This document shows, piece after piece, positions 42,233 through 51,349 of a DNA stretch of 56,149 bases (position 1 is its first letter; each line of letters begins with the position of its first letter). The position numbers and the translations under genes are program-made. Source of the stretch: Anaerolineales bacterium. GTDB taxonomy: Bacteria > Chloroflexota > Anaerolineae > Anaerolineales > JABWBV01. The stretch is taken from NCBI GenBank assembly GCA_020634875.1, contig JACKAX010000023.1, positions 1-56,149 on the forward strand, in the 5' to 3' direction. A model generated the notes under the pieces. It had not been told where the DNA came from and did no database searches. It was given only the letters and a program-made list of their open reading frames with translations.

Positions 42233-42925
42233 CTATTCTCCGCCCTGCGCCAGCTTTTGGAGACGGTCCGCGTCCAAAATCCGAATCTGATGCCGGGAAA
42301 CCTCAATCAACCCCGCTTCAACCAGTTTTCGTAAAGCCCGGTTGAACACATCCGGCACCGTTCCCAGCCGGGCCGCCTTTTCCGCCTGGGTTGCCCACCG
42401 CCGTCGCTGGACGGTATCTGCCTCCGCCTGCTCCAACAAGAAACGCGCCAACCGTCCTTCCACGGGACGCAGAGAAATGTCTTCGACCAGGGAAATCATG
42501 TGGAGCAAGCGCCCAGCCAAATCTTGAATGACCATGCGGGCCAGGGGAGGATGCGTTTCGAGAAGCTTGAGCATTGTTTCCCGTCGGATCAGCCACACCG
42601 TTGAAGGCTCCAACGCCATTACCGTGGCCGGGTTCGGCGCGTCGGTGAACACACTCAACGCGTTGAACGTTTCCCCCGGCCCAAGAAAATGGAGCACCTG
42701 TTCCCGCCCTGTCCGCGCCAATTTGAACACCTTCAACCACCCGGTTTCGACCAGATACAACCCCTGACAGGGATCACCTTCCAAAAAGATGATCTCATCC
42801 CCCGTGTAGTCCCGGCGGAGGGCATAGCGCGCAATCTCCTTCCGGAGCGTCTCATCCAGGTGGGAGAAGTAGGAGATCTTCGCCAGGAGCGTGAGCAATG
42901 CGGAAGAAACAGGCTGTGAAGACAT
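42233..42925 (-). CDS. Crp/Fnr-family transcriptional regulator
   Basis: The protein is 230 residues from the ATG at 42925. An N-terminal cyclic-nucleotide-binding-type barrel (G-D-E-I-I-F-L-E-G-D-P, then G-R-E-Q-V-L-H-F-L-G-P-G-E) is followed by the dimer helix and a winged helix (A-A-R-L-G-T-V-P-D-V-F-N-R-A-L-R-K-L). The N-terminus lacks the Cys cluster of Fnr, so it does not sense oxygen by 4Fe-4S; Dnr/NnrR-like NO sensing or redox control is possible. As the last gene of the molybdoenzyme operon it likely regulates it. Confidence 0.85.
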   Translation of the reverse strand: MSSQPVSSALLTLLAKISYFSHLDETLRKEIARYALRRDYTGDEIIFLEGDPCQGLYLVETGWLKVFKLARTGREQVLHFLGPGETFNALSVFTDAPNPATVMALEPSTVWLIRRETMLKLLETHPPLARMVIQDLAGRLLHMISLVEDISLRPVEGRLARFLLEQAEADTVQRRRWATQAEKAARLGTVPDVFNRALRKLVEAGLIEVSRHQIRILDADRLQKLAQGGE

Positions 42926-42932
42926 ATACACT

Positions 42933-43340
42933 CTAATTGCCAAAGGTTTTGACGCGCGGCCAGACGTTTAGGATGAACGCCCCTACACCCACAAACTCGG
43001 CCAACCGCCCGATGAAAAACAGCCCGGAAATACTGGGGAACACGACACTTCCCACCACCAAAACCAGCCCCAGATTAAGCAACCCAAACGCCACGCCCAC
43101 AAAGGTTTCGTTCCCTCTTTTGGGTTCCTGAGCAAAGCGCGGCAAAATCCAAAACGCCGTCCCCATGATCAGTTGCAGAGTCCAGCCAAATAATAGAAAT
43201 TCAATATGCAGGGGAAGCAAACGCCAGGTCATAGGGAACAGGTTCGTCCCTTTTTGGATCAAGATCAGCGCGCCGAAGGTAAAGCCGAATAGGAGATAGA
43301 GCAAGGCCGCGCGGATCAACCACACACTCAAGCGAGGCAC
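42933..43340 (-). CDS. Mini heme-copper-oxidase-like membrane protein
   Basis: A 135-residue protein with four helices. The motif L-H-I-E-F-L-L-F-G-W-T-L-Q-L-I-M-G-T-A-F-W-I-L-P-R-F resembles a single haem-ligand helix of cbb3 subunit I. It is similar to the next gene (F-F-H-L-F-M-V-G-F, F-G-M-V-F-W-M-F-P-K) and both probably arose by duplication. It is 1 base from that gene. Confidence 0.65.
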   Translation of the reverse strand: MPRLSVWLIRAALLYLLFGFTFGALILIQKGTNLFPMTWRLLPLHIEFLLFGWTLQLIMGTAFWILPRFAQEPKRGNETFVGVAFGLLNLGLVLVVGSVVFPSISGLFFIGRLAEFVGVGAFILNVWPRVKTFGN

Positions 43341-43341
43341 T

Positions 43342-43761
43342 CTACCGCTCCTTAACCCGGTTCCAGGTATTCACCACAAACAACGCCCCCGCGAACCATT
43401 GCAAGACGGCAGAGGCCACCAGGAGCCAACCCCAGATCGGTTGAGGGGCAAAGGGGTGCACGGGTTCAGCAAGCACGCGTAAGAGCAAGCCCGCATTGAG
43501 ACAACCATACGTCAGCCACGCCAGCCGCTCACTGCCACGGGGTTGCTCTTTCGAGGCTTTGGGAAACATCCAAAAGACCATCCCAAAAATCAGTTGGGCG
43601 ACGAACCCAACCATGAACAGGTGGAAAAAGAGCGGAGTTAGCGTATTGAAAAAAGCAGGGAGTTGGAGAGGCCCACGCGCCGCCAGCAACGTTCCTGTGA
43701 GCAAAGCGGCGATAAAACAAACCAGGGAAGTGCGGATAAACCAACGAGTAACGGGGGGCAT
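43342..43761 (-). CDS. Mini heme-copper-oxidase-like membrane protein, paralogue
   Basis: A 139-residue protein with four helices, matching the adjacent gene along its length (R-W-F-I-R-T-S-L at the start, R-G-S-E-R in a loop where the other has R-G-N-E-T, N-T-W-N-R-V-K at the end against N-V-W-P-R-V-K). One conserved His in helix 2 is a haem-ligand candidate. The pair could form a heterodimeric four-plus-four-helix haem protein. Confidence 0.65.
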   Translation of the reverse strand: MPPVTRWFIRTSLVCFIAALLTGTLLAARGPLQLPAFFNTLTPLFFHLFMVGFVAQLIFGMVFWMFPKASKEQPRGSERLAWLTYGCLNAGLLLRVLAEPVHPFAPQPIWGWLLVASAVLQWFAGALFVVNTWNRVKER

Positions 43762-43762
43762 C

Positions 43763-44812
43763 TCAACGCTTTCCCAATAACCTGTTCCTGCTCGTAAGCT
43801 GTCCTATGACATGCCGCCCCATCCCCAAAAACACCACCAGCCAAACCCCCAGGGCCAAAAACACAAACCCTTTCGGAAGCGCCATGAGAAAAGGCAATTC
43901 CAATGCTTGCGATAAGCGAAACGTACACACCGTATACATCCCCAACGGGAAGACCATCCCCCAATACTGCGGATCGTAGACCAGCGGGTGGCGTCTAATC
44001 ACATGCCTCCAGACCCCCAGGATCACGAGCCAGGGAATCCACCACGTACCGGCGGCCCAAAAGAAGAGGGTGAAGCCCTTTAGGAAAGGGAGGAGTTCTT
44101 CGAGTAGAGGCCAGCGGGCAGCGTTCAAGATCAGCGTCGAACCAGCCAGGGTCGTAATCGCGACCGCGCCCATGTTGATCCAGTACGGAGGGGTAAGCGC
44201 GGCAGTAGGGAGTTCCAGGAAAGTAAACCGGTAAAAAATGAGGGTGATGATGCTCAGGTAAAGCATACAGCCCAACAGGAACATGACGAGGGTGAAAAAG
44301 AGTAATAGGTCATGCCCCTGTGTAAAGTACGCGGCCAGCAAGGTTCCCAAAATCGAGACGGATTGGGTGGCAACTGTGGCGATCAACCACGCGCCGTTGA
44401 TCCCCGCTTCCAGGCTGGGTTTGTTTTCCCGCACAGTGACGGCGGTAAGAAACGCGTACATAATCACCACCCACAAGGCGATCCCCAACCCCCACAGCCA
44501 CACCCCCCACACCGCCTGCTCCGCCACGATGATCAACTGGCTACCCAACACACACGTCCCCGCCACCAGGGTGAAAAAGCCCGGTGCGCGGGCATGGTTG
44601 TTCAGATCAGCGACGATGTTGGGGAAATAGAAGAACAAACGGGCGAGCGTCATCCCCCACAAGATGAGATAAGCCGCACCATTGATGATCAGCAACCCCC
44701 AGGCAATGGGTTTCATCTCCAATATAAATGCCGCAATTGAAACAATCCCTGTCGCCATGACCAGCGCGAAATAGCCGGGGAAAAGGTTCGCGAGGTTATT
44801 TTTCCAACCCAT
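43763..44812 (-). CDS. SLAC1/TehA-type anion channel or transporter
   Basis: The protein is 349 residues from the ATG at 44812, with about ten hydrophobic helices. The start [16 protein letters not shown] and the following G-T-C-V-L-G-S-Q-L match the voltage-dependent anion channel (SLAC1/TehA/Mae1) family. SLAC1 members pass nitrate, chloride or dicarboxylates. In this operon transport of nitrate, nitrite or another oxyanion is likely but unproven. It overlaps the upstream small gene by 17 bases. Confidence 0.8.
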   Translation of the reverse strand: MGWKNNLANLFPGYFALVMATGIVSIAAFILEMKPIAWGLLIINGAAYLILWGMTLARLFFYFPNIVADLNNHARAPGFFTLVAGTCVLGSQLIIVAEQAVWGVWLWGLGIALWVVIMYAFLTAVTVRENKPSLEAGINGAWLIATVATQSVSILGTLLAAYFTQGHDLLLFFTLVMFLLGCMLYLSIITLIFYRFTFLELPTAALTPPYWINMGAVAITTLAGSTLILNAARWPLLEELLPFLKGFTLFFWAAGTWWIPWLVILGVWRHVIRRHPLVYDPQYWGMVFPLGMYTVCTFRLSQALELPFLMALPKGFVFLALGVWLVVFLGMGRHVIGQLTSRNRLLGKR

Positions 44813-45023
44813 ACAAATACCACAACAGCCCGCCATTCAATCCCAGACAAACCAGGCTCGCCAGTGCGGCAGGGAGCAGAATCGCGGTGTCACCTCCCAG
44901 AAAAGCGTTCATGGTGGCTGTAAAAAGCCATAATTGCAGAATGATGATGATGACGACCAGAAATAATATCCCCGAGGCAATCGCCATCCGTTGCGAACGG
45001 GCAAAACGGGAACGTCTTTTCAT
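44796..45023 (-). CDS. Small two-helix membrane protein (DUF6755-like)
   Basis: The protein is 75 residues from the ATG at 45023, which overlaps the stop of the Rieske gene (ATGA). It has a basic N-terminus ([12 protein letters not shown]) and two hydrophobic helices. Small proteins of this shape accompany Rieske/molybdoenzyme genes; the DUF assignment is from memory and tentative. A subunit or anchor role is possible. Confidence 0.6.
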   Translation of the reverse strand: MKRRSRFARSQRMAIASGILFLVVIIIILQLWLFTATMNAFLGGDTAILLPAALASLVCLGLNGGLLWYLYGLEK

Positions 45024-45568
45024 ACCGTTCTCTCCTCGATGCCCACCGCGTACACCATATCCCCGCGCACTTCCAGAATCACGCGGGCAAGCGGCCGGCG
45101 CGGAGGGCCAGCCAGAGGGCGTCCAGTCAGCAAATCGAAAACCCCGTGGTGGCAAGGACAGTGCAGTTCGCCTTCGTCCACGGCGGGGATGACCGGGCAA
45201 GTCAGGTGCGTGCATTGCTGTTCGTAGGCGACAAAGGTGTTTTCATTCACCCGTACAAGCAGACGCGCCGGGCTGTCTGGGGGGTATTTGAACAGGAGCG
45301 AGCCGCCCACCGGCAGATCATCCACGCGGGCAATCGCCATCTCCTGGGGTTCGGATTGGCGAAGGCGCAGGACATGTTGAACCAAAAACAGAAACTGTCC
45401 GGCGGTAAACGCGCCACTGGTTAGCAGTAAAAATTTGATGAACTCGCGGCGGGAGATGTATTCATCCTGCGGCCAGTCAATGGGGAAATCCTGCCGCCAG
45501 CGCGGTTGGTTTTCGAGGGGTTTCCCATCTGGAGGGAGGGTCAGTTGGTCAGAGTTTTGTTCTGTCAT
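45020..45568 (-). CDS. Rieske 2Fe-2S protein, membrane anchored
   Basis: The 182-residue protein has an N-terminal S-R-R-E-F-I-K-F segment followed by a hydrophobic helix, a twin-Arg-like anchor for export of a folded Fe-S protein. The Rieske motifs are C-T-H-L-T-C (119-124) and C-P-C-H-H-G (137-142), giving C119/H121 and C137/H140 as ligands and C124-C139 as the usual disulfide pair. A role as extracytoplasmic electron carrier between quinol and a haem or molybdenum partner follows. It is 3 bases downstream of the ferredoxin gene. Confidence 0.88.
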   Translation of the reverse strand: MTEQNSDQLTLPPDGKPLENQPRWRQDFPIDWPQDEYISRREFIKFLLLTSGAFTAGQFLFLVQHVLRLRQSEPQEMAIARVDDLPVGGSLLFKYPPDSPARLLVRVNENTFVAYEQQCTHLTCPVIPAVDEGELHCPCHHGVFDLLTGRPLAGPPRRPLARVILEVRGDMVYAVGIEERTV

Positions 45569-45571
45569 CTG

Positions 45572-46225
45572 TTAAGGCTCCACAAACAGATTCGCAAACA
45601 GCAAATCTTCCGGTTTGGCCATCGCTTGTGGGTTGGGATGGGTATAAAGCGCATCTACAATCGCCACCAGATTAACAGGCCCATCCACCGGAACCATCAT
45701 GTTCACTTTGGTCGTGATGGTCTGGCGCCCAAACTGGAAGGTGTTGATAGGTTGAGAGCGAGGGCGCAAACGTTCGATCTCCTCCCGTGTCCCGTAGAAT
45801 AATGCCTGGCTGGGGCAAACCGATGCGCACATGGGCTTCAACCCAATCGAAGTACGGTCATAGCACATGTCGCACTTCATCATCAGATTCATGCGGGTGT
45901 TCATTTTAGGCACGCCAAAAGGACACGCCAGCACGCAATTGTTACAGGCAATACAGCGCGGCTTGCGCGCCGTCTGCACCACCCCGTCCGCTGTCCGTTT
46001 GATGGCATCTGCCGGGCATACTTCCGCGCAGGTCGGTGAGTCGCAGTGCATACAGATCACCGGGGCGGTTTGCGGGGACAGGTTCCGGTCAATATAATCC
46101 AGTTGAATCATGGATTGGCCTTTGTGCGTGTCACATTCCGTACACGCCTGCACACAAGCCTGGCAACCGATACACCGGGCGGGGTCAATGAAAAATTCTT
46201 TAGGGGATGCTTTAGCCATAGGCAT
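45572..46225 (-). CDS. Four-cluster 4Fe-4S ferredoxin subunit (HybA/DmsB-like)
   Basis: A 217-residue protein from the ATG at 46225; ATG at 46219 is also possible. Sixteen Cys form four 4Fe-4S motifs: [15 protein letters not shown]...[24 protein letters not shown] and C-A-S-V-C-P. It has no signal peptide, so the complex it serves faces the cytoplasm. It is the likely electron-transfer subunit between the cytochrome b and the molybdoenzyme of this operon. It overlaps the preceding small gene by 14 bases. Confidence 0.87.
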   Translation of the reverse strand: MPMAKASPKEFFIDPARCIGCQACVQACTECDTHKGQSMIQLDYIDRNLSPQTAPVICMHCDSPTCAEVCPADAIKRTADGVVQTARKPRCIACNNCVLACPFGVPKMNTRMNLMMKCDMCYDRTSIGLKPMCASVCPSQALFYGTREEIERLRPRSQPINTFQFGRQTITTKVNMMVPVDGPVNLVAIVDALYTHPNPQAMAKPEDLLFANLFVEP

Positions 46226-46424
46226 TATTCTCGGTGGCCGTGTGTAAATCAACCACTCTGTTCAAATCCAAAGCCCGGATTGCGTCCACCGCACACTCCC
46301 ACGCGCTTTCGTGACACAAGCCGGACATCCGGGCATCTTCATACGCGGCCTGCGCCGCCTGCACACACGCCTGCCGCACTGCCTCTGTCCATTGGTTAGA
46401 ATATTGCTGGTTATTCATCATCAT
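46212..46424 (-). CDS. Small helical protein of unknown function
   Basis: A 70-residue protein with Ala/Glu-rich helices and one C-H-E-S-A-W-E-C-A motif that could bind a metal. Its ATG overlaps the stop of the PIN toxin gene (46421-46424) and its end overlaps the ferredoxin gene, so it is translationally coupled on both sides. I do not recognise the family. Confidence 0.55.
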   Translation of the reverse strand: MMMNNQQYSNQWTEAVRQACVQAAQAAYEDARMSGLCHESAWECAVDAIRALDLNRVVDLHTATENNAYG

Positions 46425-46906
46425 TCTCCTGCCTGTTTCTTTATCATCTGAATAACCGCTTCAGAAATCCACAATCCGGCCTGCTGTAATGTTCGTAAGG
46501 ATTGCTCAACAGATTGAATCAATCCTCGCTCTTTAGCAAGAATCAGAAGGGCTCCCGTTCCAATCGTTTGCAGGCCAAGAGACCGGGCGCATTTTTTTGC
46601 CTGCATATCGTCCAAAACTGCTGTGTAATCATTATGCTGGAGAGCAAAACTCAGGACTTCCGTTTCGCCCATTCCCAAATCCCAACGGACAACATCTGGC
46701 AGTGGTTTAATGGTTACTTGCTTAAGCCAGCTCAATCCTGGCAATTGTTGAGCGGCCCGATCAAGGTGAGAACCATCTAGAATTTCCTGCCAGACTGCAT
46801 CCGGTGCAACGATCTCAGTAAATAACTCTGGCAAGATCAACGCCAGATCACTGTTGCATAATAAGATGAGTGGGGAGGCATTAAGGATGACTTTCGCCAC
46901 GGGCAT
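46421..46906 (-). CDS. PIN-domain (DUF3368) toxin embedded in the molybdoenzyme operon
   Basis: The protein is 161 residues from the ATG at 46906. DUF3368 PIN motifs are present: N-A-S-P-L-I-L-L, I-V-A-P-D-A-V-W-Q-E, the L-G-M-G-E-T-E-V acidic segment and A-V-L-D-D-M-Q-A-K-K. It overlaps the UPF0175 antitoxin gene by 26 bases. It is related at family level to the PIN toxin at 36925 but not a recent copy. It is coupled to the downstream small gene. Confidence 0.82.
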   Translation of the reverse strand: MPVAKVILNASPLILLCNSDLALILPELFTEIVAPDAVWQEILDGSHLDRAAQQLPGLSWLKQVTIKPLPDVVRWDLGMGETEVLSFALQHNDYTAVLDDMQAKKCARSLGLQTIGTGALLILAKERGLIQSVEQSLRTLQQAGLWISEAVIQMIKKQAGE

Positions 46907-47156
46907 ATTGCAATTCCTCTTCCAAAATCGCAGGCGTATATTGCATCGCCGAAACCTCATACGAAGCCAACAGCCTTAGAAAATCATACCGGGAAAGACC
47001 GGCGATTTCCGCCGCCTTATCCTGGCTGATTATGCCTGCTTCGTACCACTTCACCACCGCCGCATATTTCATCTCCCGCACGAACTCTTCCGGCGTTTTT
47101 CGCAGTGCAGAAAACGCCGATTCGGGTAATTCAACAGGGTAGGTTTTAACGCTCAT
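46881..47156 (-). CDS. UPF0175-type antitoxin
   Basis: A 91-residue protein from the ATG at 47156, which shares its A with the TGA of the molybdoenzyme gene (TGATG). The middle (G-I-I-S-Q-D-K-A-A-E-I-A-G-L-S-R-Y-D-F-L) is the UPF0175 helix-turn-helix. A GTG at 47159 could also start it. It forms a TA pair with the PIN gene after it and has no separate promoter visible because the upstream gene ends within it. Confidence 0.85.
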   Translation of the reverse strand: MSVKTYPVELPESAFSALRKTPEEFVREMKYAAVVKWYEAGIISQDKAAEIAGLSRYDFLRLLASYEVSAMQYTPAILEEELQYARGESHP

Positions 47157-49381
47157 CACACACTCCTTTCAGGTTTGGATGCTTTCCTCACCCGCACCGC
47201 GCACACCTTGTATTCCGGGATTTTCGAGATCGGGTCTTGCGCGGCGATGGTCAACTGGTTGGCAGATTGTTTGCCCGGCCAATGATAGGGGATGAAGATC
47301 GTGTCCGGGCGGATGGTTTGGACGACCAGGGCACGGAGCGTGACCTGTCCCCGCCGGGTTTCCGCGGTGACCCAATCGCCATCCGCCACCCCCACCTTGT
47401 CCGCCAGAGCTGGGTGCATCTCGATACGCGGTTCCGGGTAGTTGTCCACCAGGGGGCCGATCCGCCGTGTTTGTTCGCCGGAGAGAAACTGGCTGACCAC
47501 ACGCCCGGTCGTCAGCATGAGGGGGTACTCCTTGTCCACATCTTCTGTGGGAGGGGTGTATGTCGCAACGTTGAAGCGCGCTTTACCATCGGGGAAATAG
47601 AAGGGGCCGGTGCCCCGCGCGACCGGGTTCCACGATTCCGGCTCGAACAGGCGCGGCGTCCCCGGATGATCGGGATCGGGACACGGCCAGAATACGCCAT
47701 GTTGCCGTTCGACCTTTTCATAGGTGATGCCGGAATAGTCCGCCACGCCGCCTTTGGAGGCCACGCGCAGTTCCTCGAAAATTTCCGCCGGGCCGGAGAA
47801 CGCCATCCCCTTTTCCCGCCCCATCGCCTGGGCAATATCCTGGATGATGCGCCAATCCTGGCGGGCGTCGCCGGGGCAATCTACAGCTTTGTTGATCTTG
47901 ATGACCCGTCCTTCCGCAGTGGTCACGACGCCTTCGTCTTCCTCATGCAACGAGCCGGGGAGGACAATATCGGCGTAGCGGGCCGTTTCATTGAGGAAGA
48001 AGTCAATGGCGACGTAAAACTCCAGCTTTTCGAGCTGGGCGCGGATGAACGCATTGTCCGGGAGGGAGACGAGGGGGTTGAAGCACAGGGAAAGCAAGCC
48101 TTTGATCTCGCCCCGGTCAATTTTGCGGAAAATTTCGTAGGCGTCCACGCCCGGCTGGGGTAACTCGTCGGGGGAGATGCCCCACACCCCGGCCACGTAG
48201 GCGCGGTGTTCGGGGTTGGCGAGGTCGCGCGCGCCGGGGAGCTGATCGCATTTCTGCCCGTGTTCGCGCCCGCCCTGGCCGTTCCCCTGCCCGGTGATGG
48301 TGGCGTAGCCGCAGTTTTTCCGGCCAATCCGCCCGGAAGCGAGGACGATGTTGATGGCACCCAAGACGTTTTGCACGCCGTGGCTGTGGTGTTCGATGCC
48401 CCGCGCGTGCATCAGGAAACTGGTGCGCGCGGTTCCCCACCATTCGGCGGCCTGGTGGATGGCTTTTTCGGCGATGCCGGTCACCTGCGCGGTGCGGGCG
48501 GGCGTCCATTCTTTGACATGGGCCGCCACCGCCTCAAACCCGACCGTGTGGTTTTCGATGAAGGGGTGATCTAGCCAGTCGTGTTCGATCATCAGGTGCA
48601 GGATGCCGTTGAACAGGGCCACGTCCCGCCCCGGTTTGACCGGCAAGAACAGGTCACACGTCCGGGCGATGGGGGTGATGCGCGGGTCTACGACGATGAT
48701 CTTCGCCCCGTTCTCCCGCGCCTGCCAGACGTAATCAGTGGTGATGGGCGCGCACTCCGCCACATTCGCGCCGCTGATCCACACTACCTCCGTGCCGGGG
48801 ATGTCGCTCCAGGGGTTGGCGGCGCGGTCTACCCCAAACGCTTTCTTATTCCCCGCCGCCGCGCTGACCATGCACAGCCGCCCGTTGTAGTCAATGTTGG
48901 CTGTGCGGAGCGCCATATGAGCGAACTTGCCCATCAGGTAGGTTTTTTCGGTGGTCAGGCTGGCGCCGCTGAGCACGGCAAAGGCATCGGGGCCGTATTG
49001 CGTTTGAATCCGGGTGATTTCATCGGCTACGCGGCGGATGGCCTGCTCGTAAGGCATGGGCTTGAACCCGCCGGGGGACGCGGCGTCCCGCGCGTAGGCG
49101 TGGAGCAGTCGGTCGGGGTGCGCGCCCTGCAGGTAGCGTTTGACCCCTTTCGGGCAGAGTTTGCCCTGATTGAAGGGGAATTCGTACCAGGGTTCAAAGC
49201 CGATCACTTCATTATTTTTGACTTTGAGTTGAATACCGCACTGTTGGCCGCAAAAACAACAGTGGGTTTTGACGATTTCATCGGGTTCGACGCCTGTATC
49301 GAGCCGGACGCCGCGCGAGTAGGCGAGGGTTGGACCAAAGGGGTCGGGAGGGATTTCAATTTGTATCAGGTCTTTTTTCAT
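47156..49381 (-). CDS. Molybdopterin oxidoreductase, assimilatory-nitrate-reductase-like (Nas/NarB/Nap group)
   Basis: The 741-residue protein has an N-terminal 4Fe-4S site C41-x2-C44-x3-C48-x27-C76 and a likely Mo-ligating C170 in [10 protein letters not shown], as in Nap/Nas enzymes where the ligand is Cys. [14 protein letters not shown] is characteristic of assimilatory nitrate reductases. The molydopterin-dinucleotide-binding C-terminal domain ([10 protein letters not shown]) is complete. There is no Tat signal, so it is cytoplasmic. Coupled cytochrome b, ferredoxin and Rieske genes suggest a quinol-linked respiratory role. Formate dehydrogenase is an alternative, but Sec/Cys context and the GQGNGQGG motif favour nitrate. 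Confidence 0.8.
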   Translation of the reverse strand: MKKDLIQIEIPPDPFGPTLAYSRGVRLDTGVEPDEIVKTHCCFCGQQCGIQLKVKNNEVIGFEPWYEFPFNQGKLCPKGVKRYLQGAHPDRLLHAYARDAASPGGFKPMPYEQAIRRVADEITRIQTQYGPDAFAVLSGASLTTEKTYLMGKFAHMALRTANIDYNGRLCMVSAAAGNKKAFGVDRAANPWSDIPGTEVVWISGANVAECAPITTDYVWQARENGAKIIVVDPRITPIARTCDLFLPVKPGRDVALFNGILHLMIEHDWLDHPFIENHTVGFEAVAAHVKEWTPARTAQVTGIAEKAIHQAAEWWGTARTSFLMHARGIEHHSHGVQNVLGAINIVLASGRIGRKNCGYATITGQGNGQGGREHGQKCDQLPGARDLANPEHRAYVAGVWGISPDELPQPGVDAYEIFRKIDRGEIKGLLSLCFNPLVSLPDNAFIRAQLEKLEFYVAIDFFLNETARYADIVLPGSLHEEDEGVVTTAEGRVIKINKAVDCPGDARQDWRIIQDIAQAMGREKGMAFSGPAEIFEELRVASKGGVADYSGITYEKVERQHGVFWPCPDPDHPGTPRLFEPESWNPVARGTGPFYFPDGKARFNVATYTPPTEDVDKEYPLMLTTGRVVSQFLSGEQTRRIGPLVDNYPEPRIEMHPALADKVGVADGDWVTAETRRGQVTLRALVVQTIRPDTIFIPYHWPGKQSANQLTIAAQDPISKIPEYKVCAVRVRKASKPERSV

Positions 49382-50526
49382 GGATGAAAATTCTCCGCGT
49401 CTTCTTCACCCAAGGGCCCCTCCCCCATGCCGGGGTTGACGTAGCTAGGGGAACCGGGGTACGCAGACACCGCCATCGATACACCGCCCCGCGCAGTCTG
49501 CCACAACCGCCCCTGTACGAGGGCGATCGTCGCTCTCCGGCAGGGCGGACAAATCCATTGGTAGTGTTCAACCGACGAATCCGGCATCTCATACCGGTAG
49601 CCAAGTTCTTGTTCAACTTGAATGAGATCATGGACGTGCATCAGGGAAGTAAATGGTTGTCCACACCGGCGGCAATGGGCAGGCTGTTCTTGTTTCCCGA
49701 CATCTTTGTAAAAACGTACCCCCAGTTGGGCTGGACGTTGGAAAATGTGAAAAAATTTTCCGAAAGGCAACCAGAGAAAGGTGGCGATCACGGTGATGGC
49801 GTGCAGGATGGCAATGAAGTCGTAGGCGTAACCCTTCAACCAGGTATAACTGGCGGTGAGCATCAGCCCACTGATACTGACGGCGAAGAGGAGAATGAGC
49901 GGCAGGAAATCTTCGGTGAACAATTGCAGGGCCGCCGCGCCTTCATCCCGCATCCGGCGGCGCATGGCCAGCATCACGCCTGCGATCACGATGAAGGACG
50001 ACCACACCAGCCCGTGAAACATCATAAAGGCCATAATCGAGTCCACCGGGAAAGTGAAGGCAGGGAAGCCAAACACAAACGCCTGGTATAGTTGAATATT
50101 ATCCGGGACAGACTCAAAATGAAGCCAACCAAAGACGAGGGGAAAGGTGATCCCGATGGCGATGATGCACCCCCACATGATCAACAGATGGGTCGCGCCG
50201 CGCATTCGGTCGCGGGCGACGATAAATCGGTTGATTAAAATATCGTTGAACACATATCCCCCCCACCCTTTCAAATTTTGCAGGATATACCCCGGCTTGA
50301 GAAAGACCTGCCAGCCGCGCTTCCAGTACATCGCCGTCGGGGGGCGCTGAAGCCACATGGCATAGCGGTAGGTCAGGCCAAAGGTAGCAAACAGGACGGA
50401 GGCGGTATAGGCGACCAGGGCGGCATCGAAATGGGCCAGGTTGCGGGAACCGATCCAGACCAGTAATCCTAATAAGAGGGTCGTGCCTGTACCCCACGCT
50501 GTCGCTTTGGTAACTTCTCGGCTCAT
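49378..50526 (-). CDS. Membrane cytochrome b-like subunit with C-terminal zinc-ribbon-like region
   Basis: A 382-residue protein whose first 270 residues form about six hydrophobic helices with conserved His ([22 protein letters not shown]), like NarI/HdrE-type dihaem cytochromes b. The C-terminal cytoplasmic tail contains C-R-R-C-G-Q and C-P-P-C, a zinc-ribbon-like pair. It overlaps the molybdoenzyme start by 4 bases (ATGA). It is the first gene of the 12-gene operon and would oxidise or reduce quinol for it. Confidence 0.75.
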   Translation of the reverse strand: MSREVTKATAWGTGTTLLLGLLVWIGSRNLAHFDAALVAYTASVLFATFGLTYRYAMWLQRPPTAMYWKRGWQVFLKPGYILQNLKGWGGYVFNDILINRFIVARDRMRGATHLLIMWGCIIAIGITFPLVFGWLHFESVPDNIQLYQAFVFGFPAFTFPVDSIMAFMMFHGLVWSSFIVIAGVMLAMRRRMRDEGAAALQLFTEDFLPLILLFAVSISGLMLTASYTWLKGYAYDFIAILHAITVIATFLWLPFGKFFHIFQRPAQLGVRFYKDVGKQEQPAHCRRCGQPFTSLMHVHDLIQVEQELGYRYEMPDSSVEHYQWICPPCRRATIALVQGRLWQTARGGVSMAVSAYPGSPSYVNPGMGEGPLGEEDAENFHP

Positions 50527-50656
50527 GGGTTAGCTCCGTTGAGGGGATTGAGAAACTTGAGGTCACATTGGATTGCCCTCATCATACCATGCCCCCCCGA
50601 TTATCTAAAGATTTTTTCTAGCAATTACCCCCGCTAAAGTAGAATTTAGCCCGAAC

Positions 50657-50701
50657 AAAAGGCAGGATGGAGGGATATAAATCTCTCCATCCTGCCTTTT
50701 T
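50657..50701. terminator. Bidirectional hairpin terminator after the FmdE-like gene
   Basis: AAAAGGCAGGATGGAG pairs with CTCCATCCTGCCTTTTT around GATATAAATCT. It ends the minus-strand B-D-C-FmdE operon and separates it from the cytochrome b operon. Confidence 0.85.
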
Positions 50702-50715
50702 GGGGATTTTTTGTA

Positions 50716-51342
50716 TTACCCCTGAGTAGTTACCGTCAATAAACCCGGCCAGACTTCTGCAACAGGCGGGATTGGTTGGTAATATGCGTGCGTAGCACAT
50801 CCCTGGCAAAGCCTCAGATGATCCTGATAAATTTCCCGTTCGTTGATAATTTCCTCGCCGCACAGATCACATTGAACGCGCAAACCTGGGCGGCTGAGAA
50901 TTTCTCGAAGGGGCTTGGTGAGGGCCACCTCTTGAAAGGTGAAAAGCTCATCCACTGGCATTTGCTGGTACCCTTCCAGTTGGGCAAAGTAATGGCGATG
51001 TTCGTCTGGCGCATATTTCCAGGCGCGCTCGCGGACATTGGCACGAGGGGCCAGGCGCAGGGCACGCTCGGTTTTTACCTCAATAAACGTGGCGGCGATT
51101 TTTCCATAGTCCTCAATCCGCAAGGTCCGGTGGCCGACAGAACAACCGGTAGCCACTTCGATCCCGTCGGCAAAACAGCCATCTGTTTCGAGGATGATCA
51201 ACAAGCCTTTGTCTTTACGCGGGAGGGCGAGGCCGAGTGCAACCGCACCAGCCAGCCCCATACGCGTCCCCAACACCTGCCGGGGGCAGAGATGGGTATG
51301 GCGGGAAGAAGAAATTTCGAGGAGGGTTTGTAAGTTGGACAT
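50716..51342 (-). CDS. FmdE-family protein with C-terminal zinc finger
   Basis: This 208-residue protein begins with the FmdE motif S-R-H-T-H-L-C-P-R-Q-V-L-G and has E-T-D-G-C-F-A-D-G and G-C-S-V-G-H-R-T-L, all conserved in the family found beside molybdenum/tungsten formylmethanofuran dehydrogenase. The C-terminus has C-D-L-C-G-E-E / C-Q-G-C, a zinc ribbon. Bacterial FmdE proteins often sit beside molybdoenzymes and may help metal or cofactor handling. Here it closes the CISM operon. Confidence 0.82.
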   Translation of the reverse strand: MSNLQTLLEISSSRHTHLCPRQVLGTRMGLAGAVALGLALPRKDKGLLIILETDGCFADGIEVATGCSVGHRTLRIEDYGKIAATFIEVKTERALRLAPRANVRERAWKYAPDEHRHYFAQLEGYQQMPVDELFTFQEVALTKPLREILSRPGLRVQCDLCGEEIINEREIYQDHLRLCQGCATHAYYQPIPPVAEVWPGLLTVTTQG

Positions 51343-51349
51343 AGAGAAA

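Noticed and set aside
47237..48163. Plus-strand open frame of 308 codons opposite the molybdoenzyme gene
   Set aside because: Antisense to conserved molybdoenzyme motifs, Arg/Gly-rich composition typical of a shadow frame.
50527..50656. Fnr- or Crp-type binding sites upstream of the cytochrome b operon
   Set aside because: No TTGAT-N4-ATCAA or TGTGA-N6-TCACA pair is present in this gap, so no site is reported.
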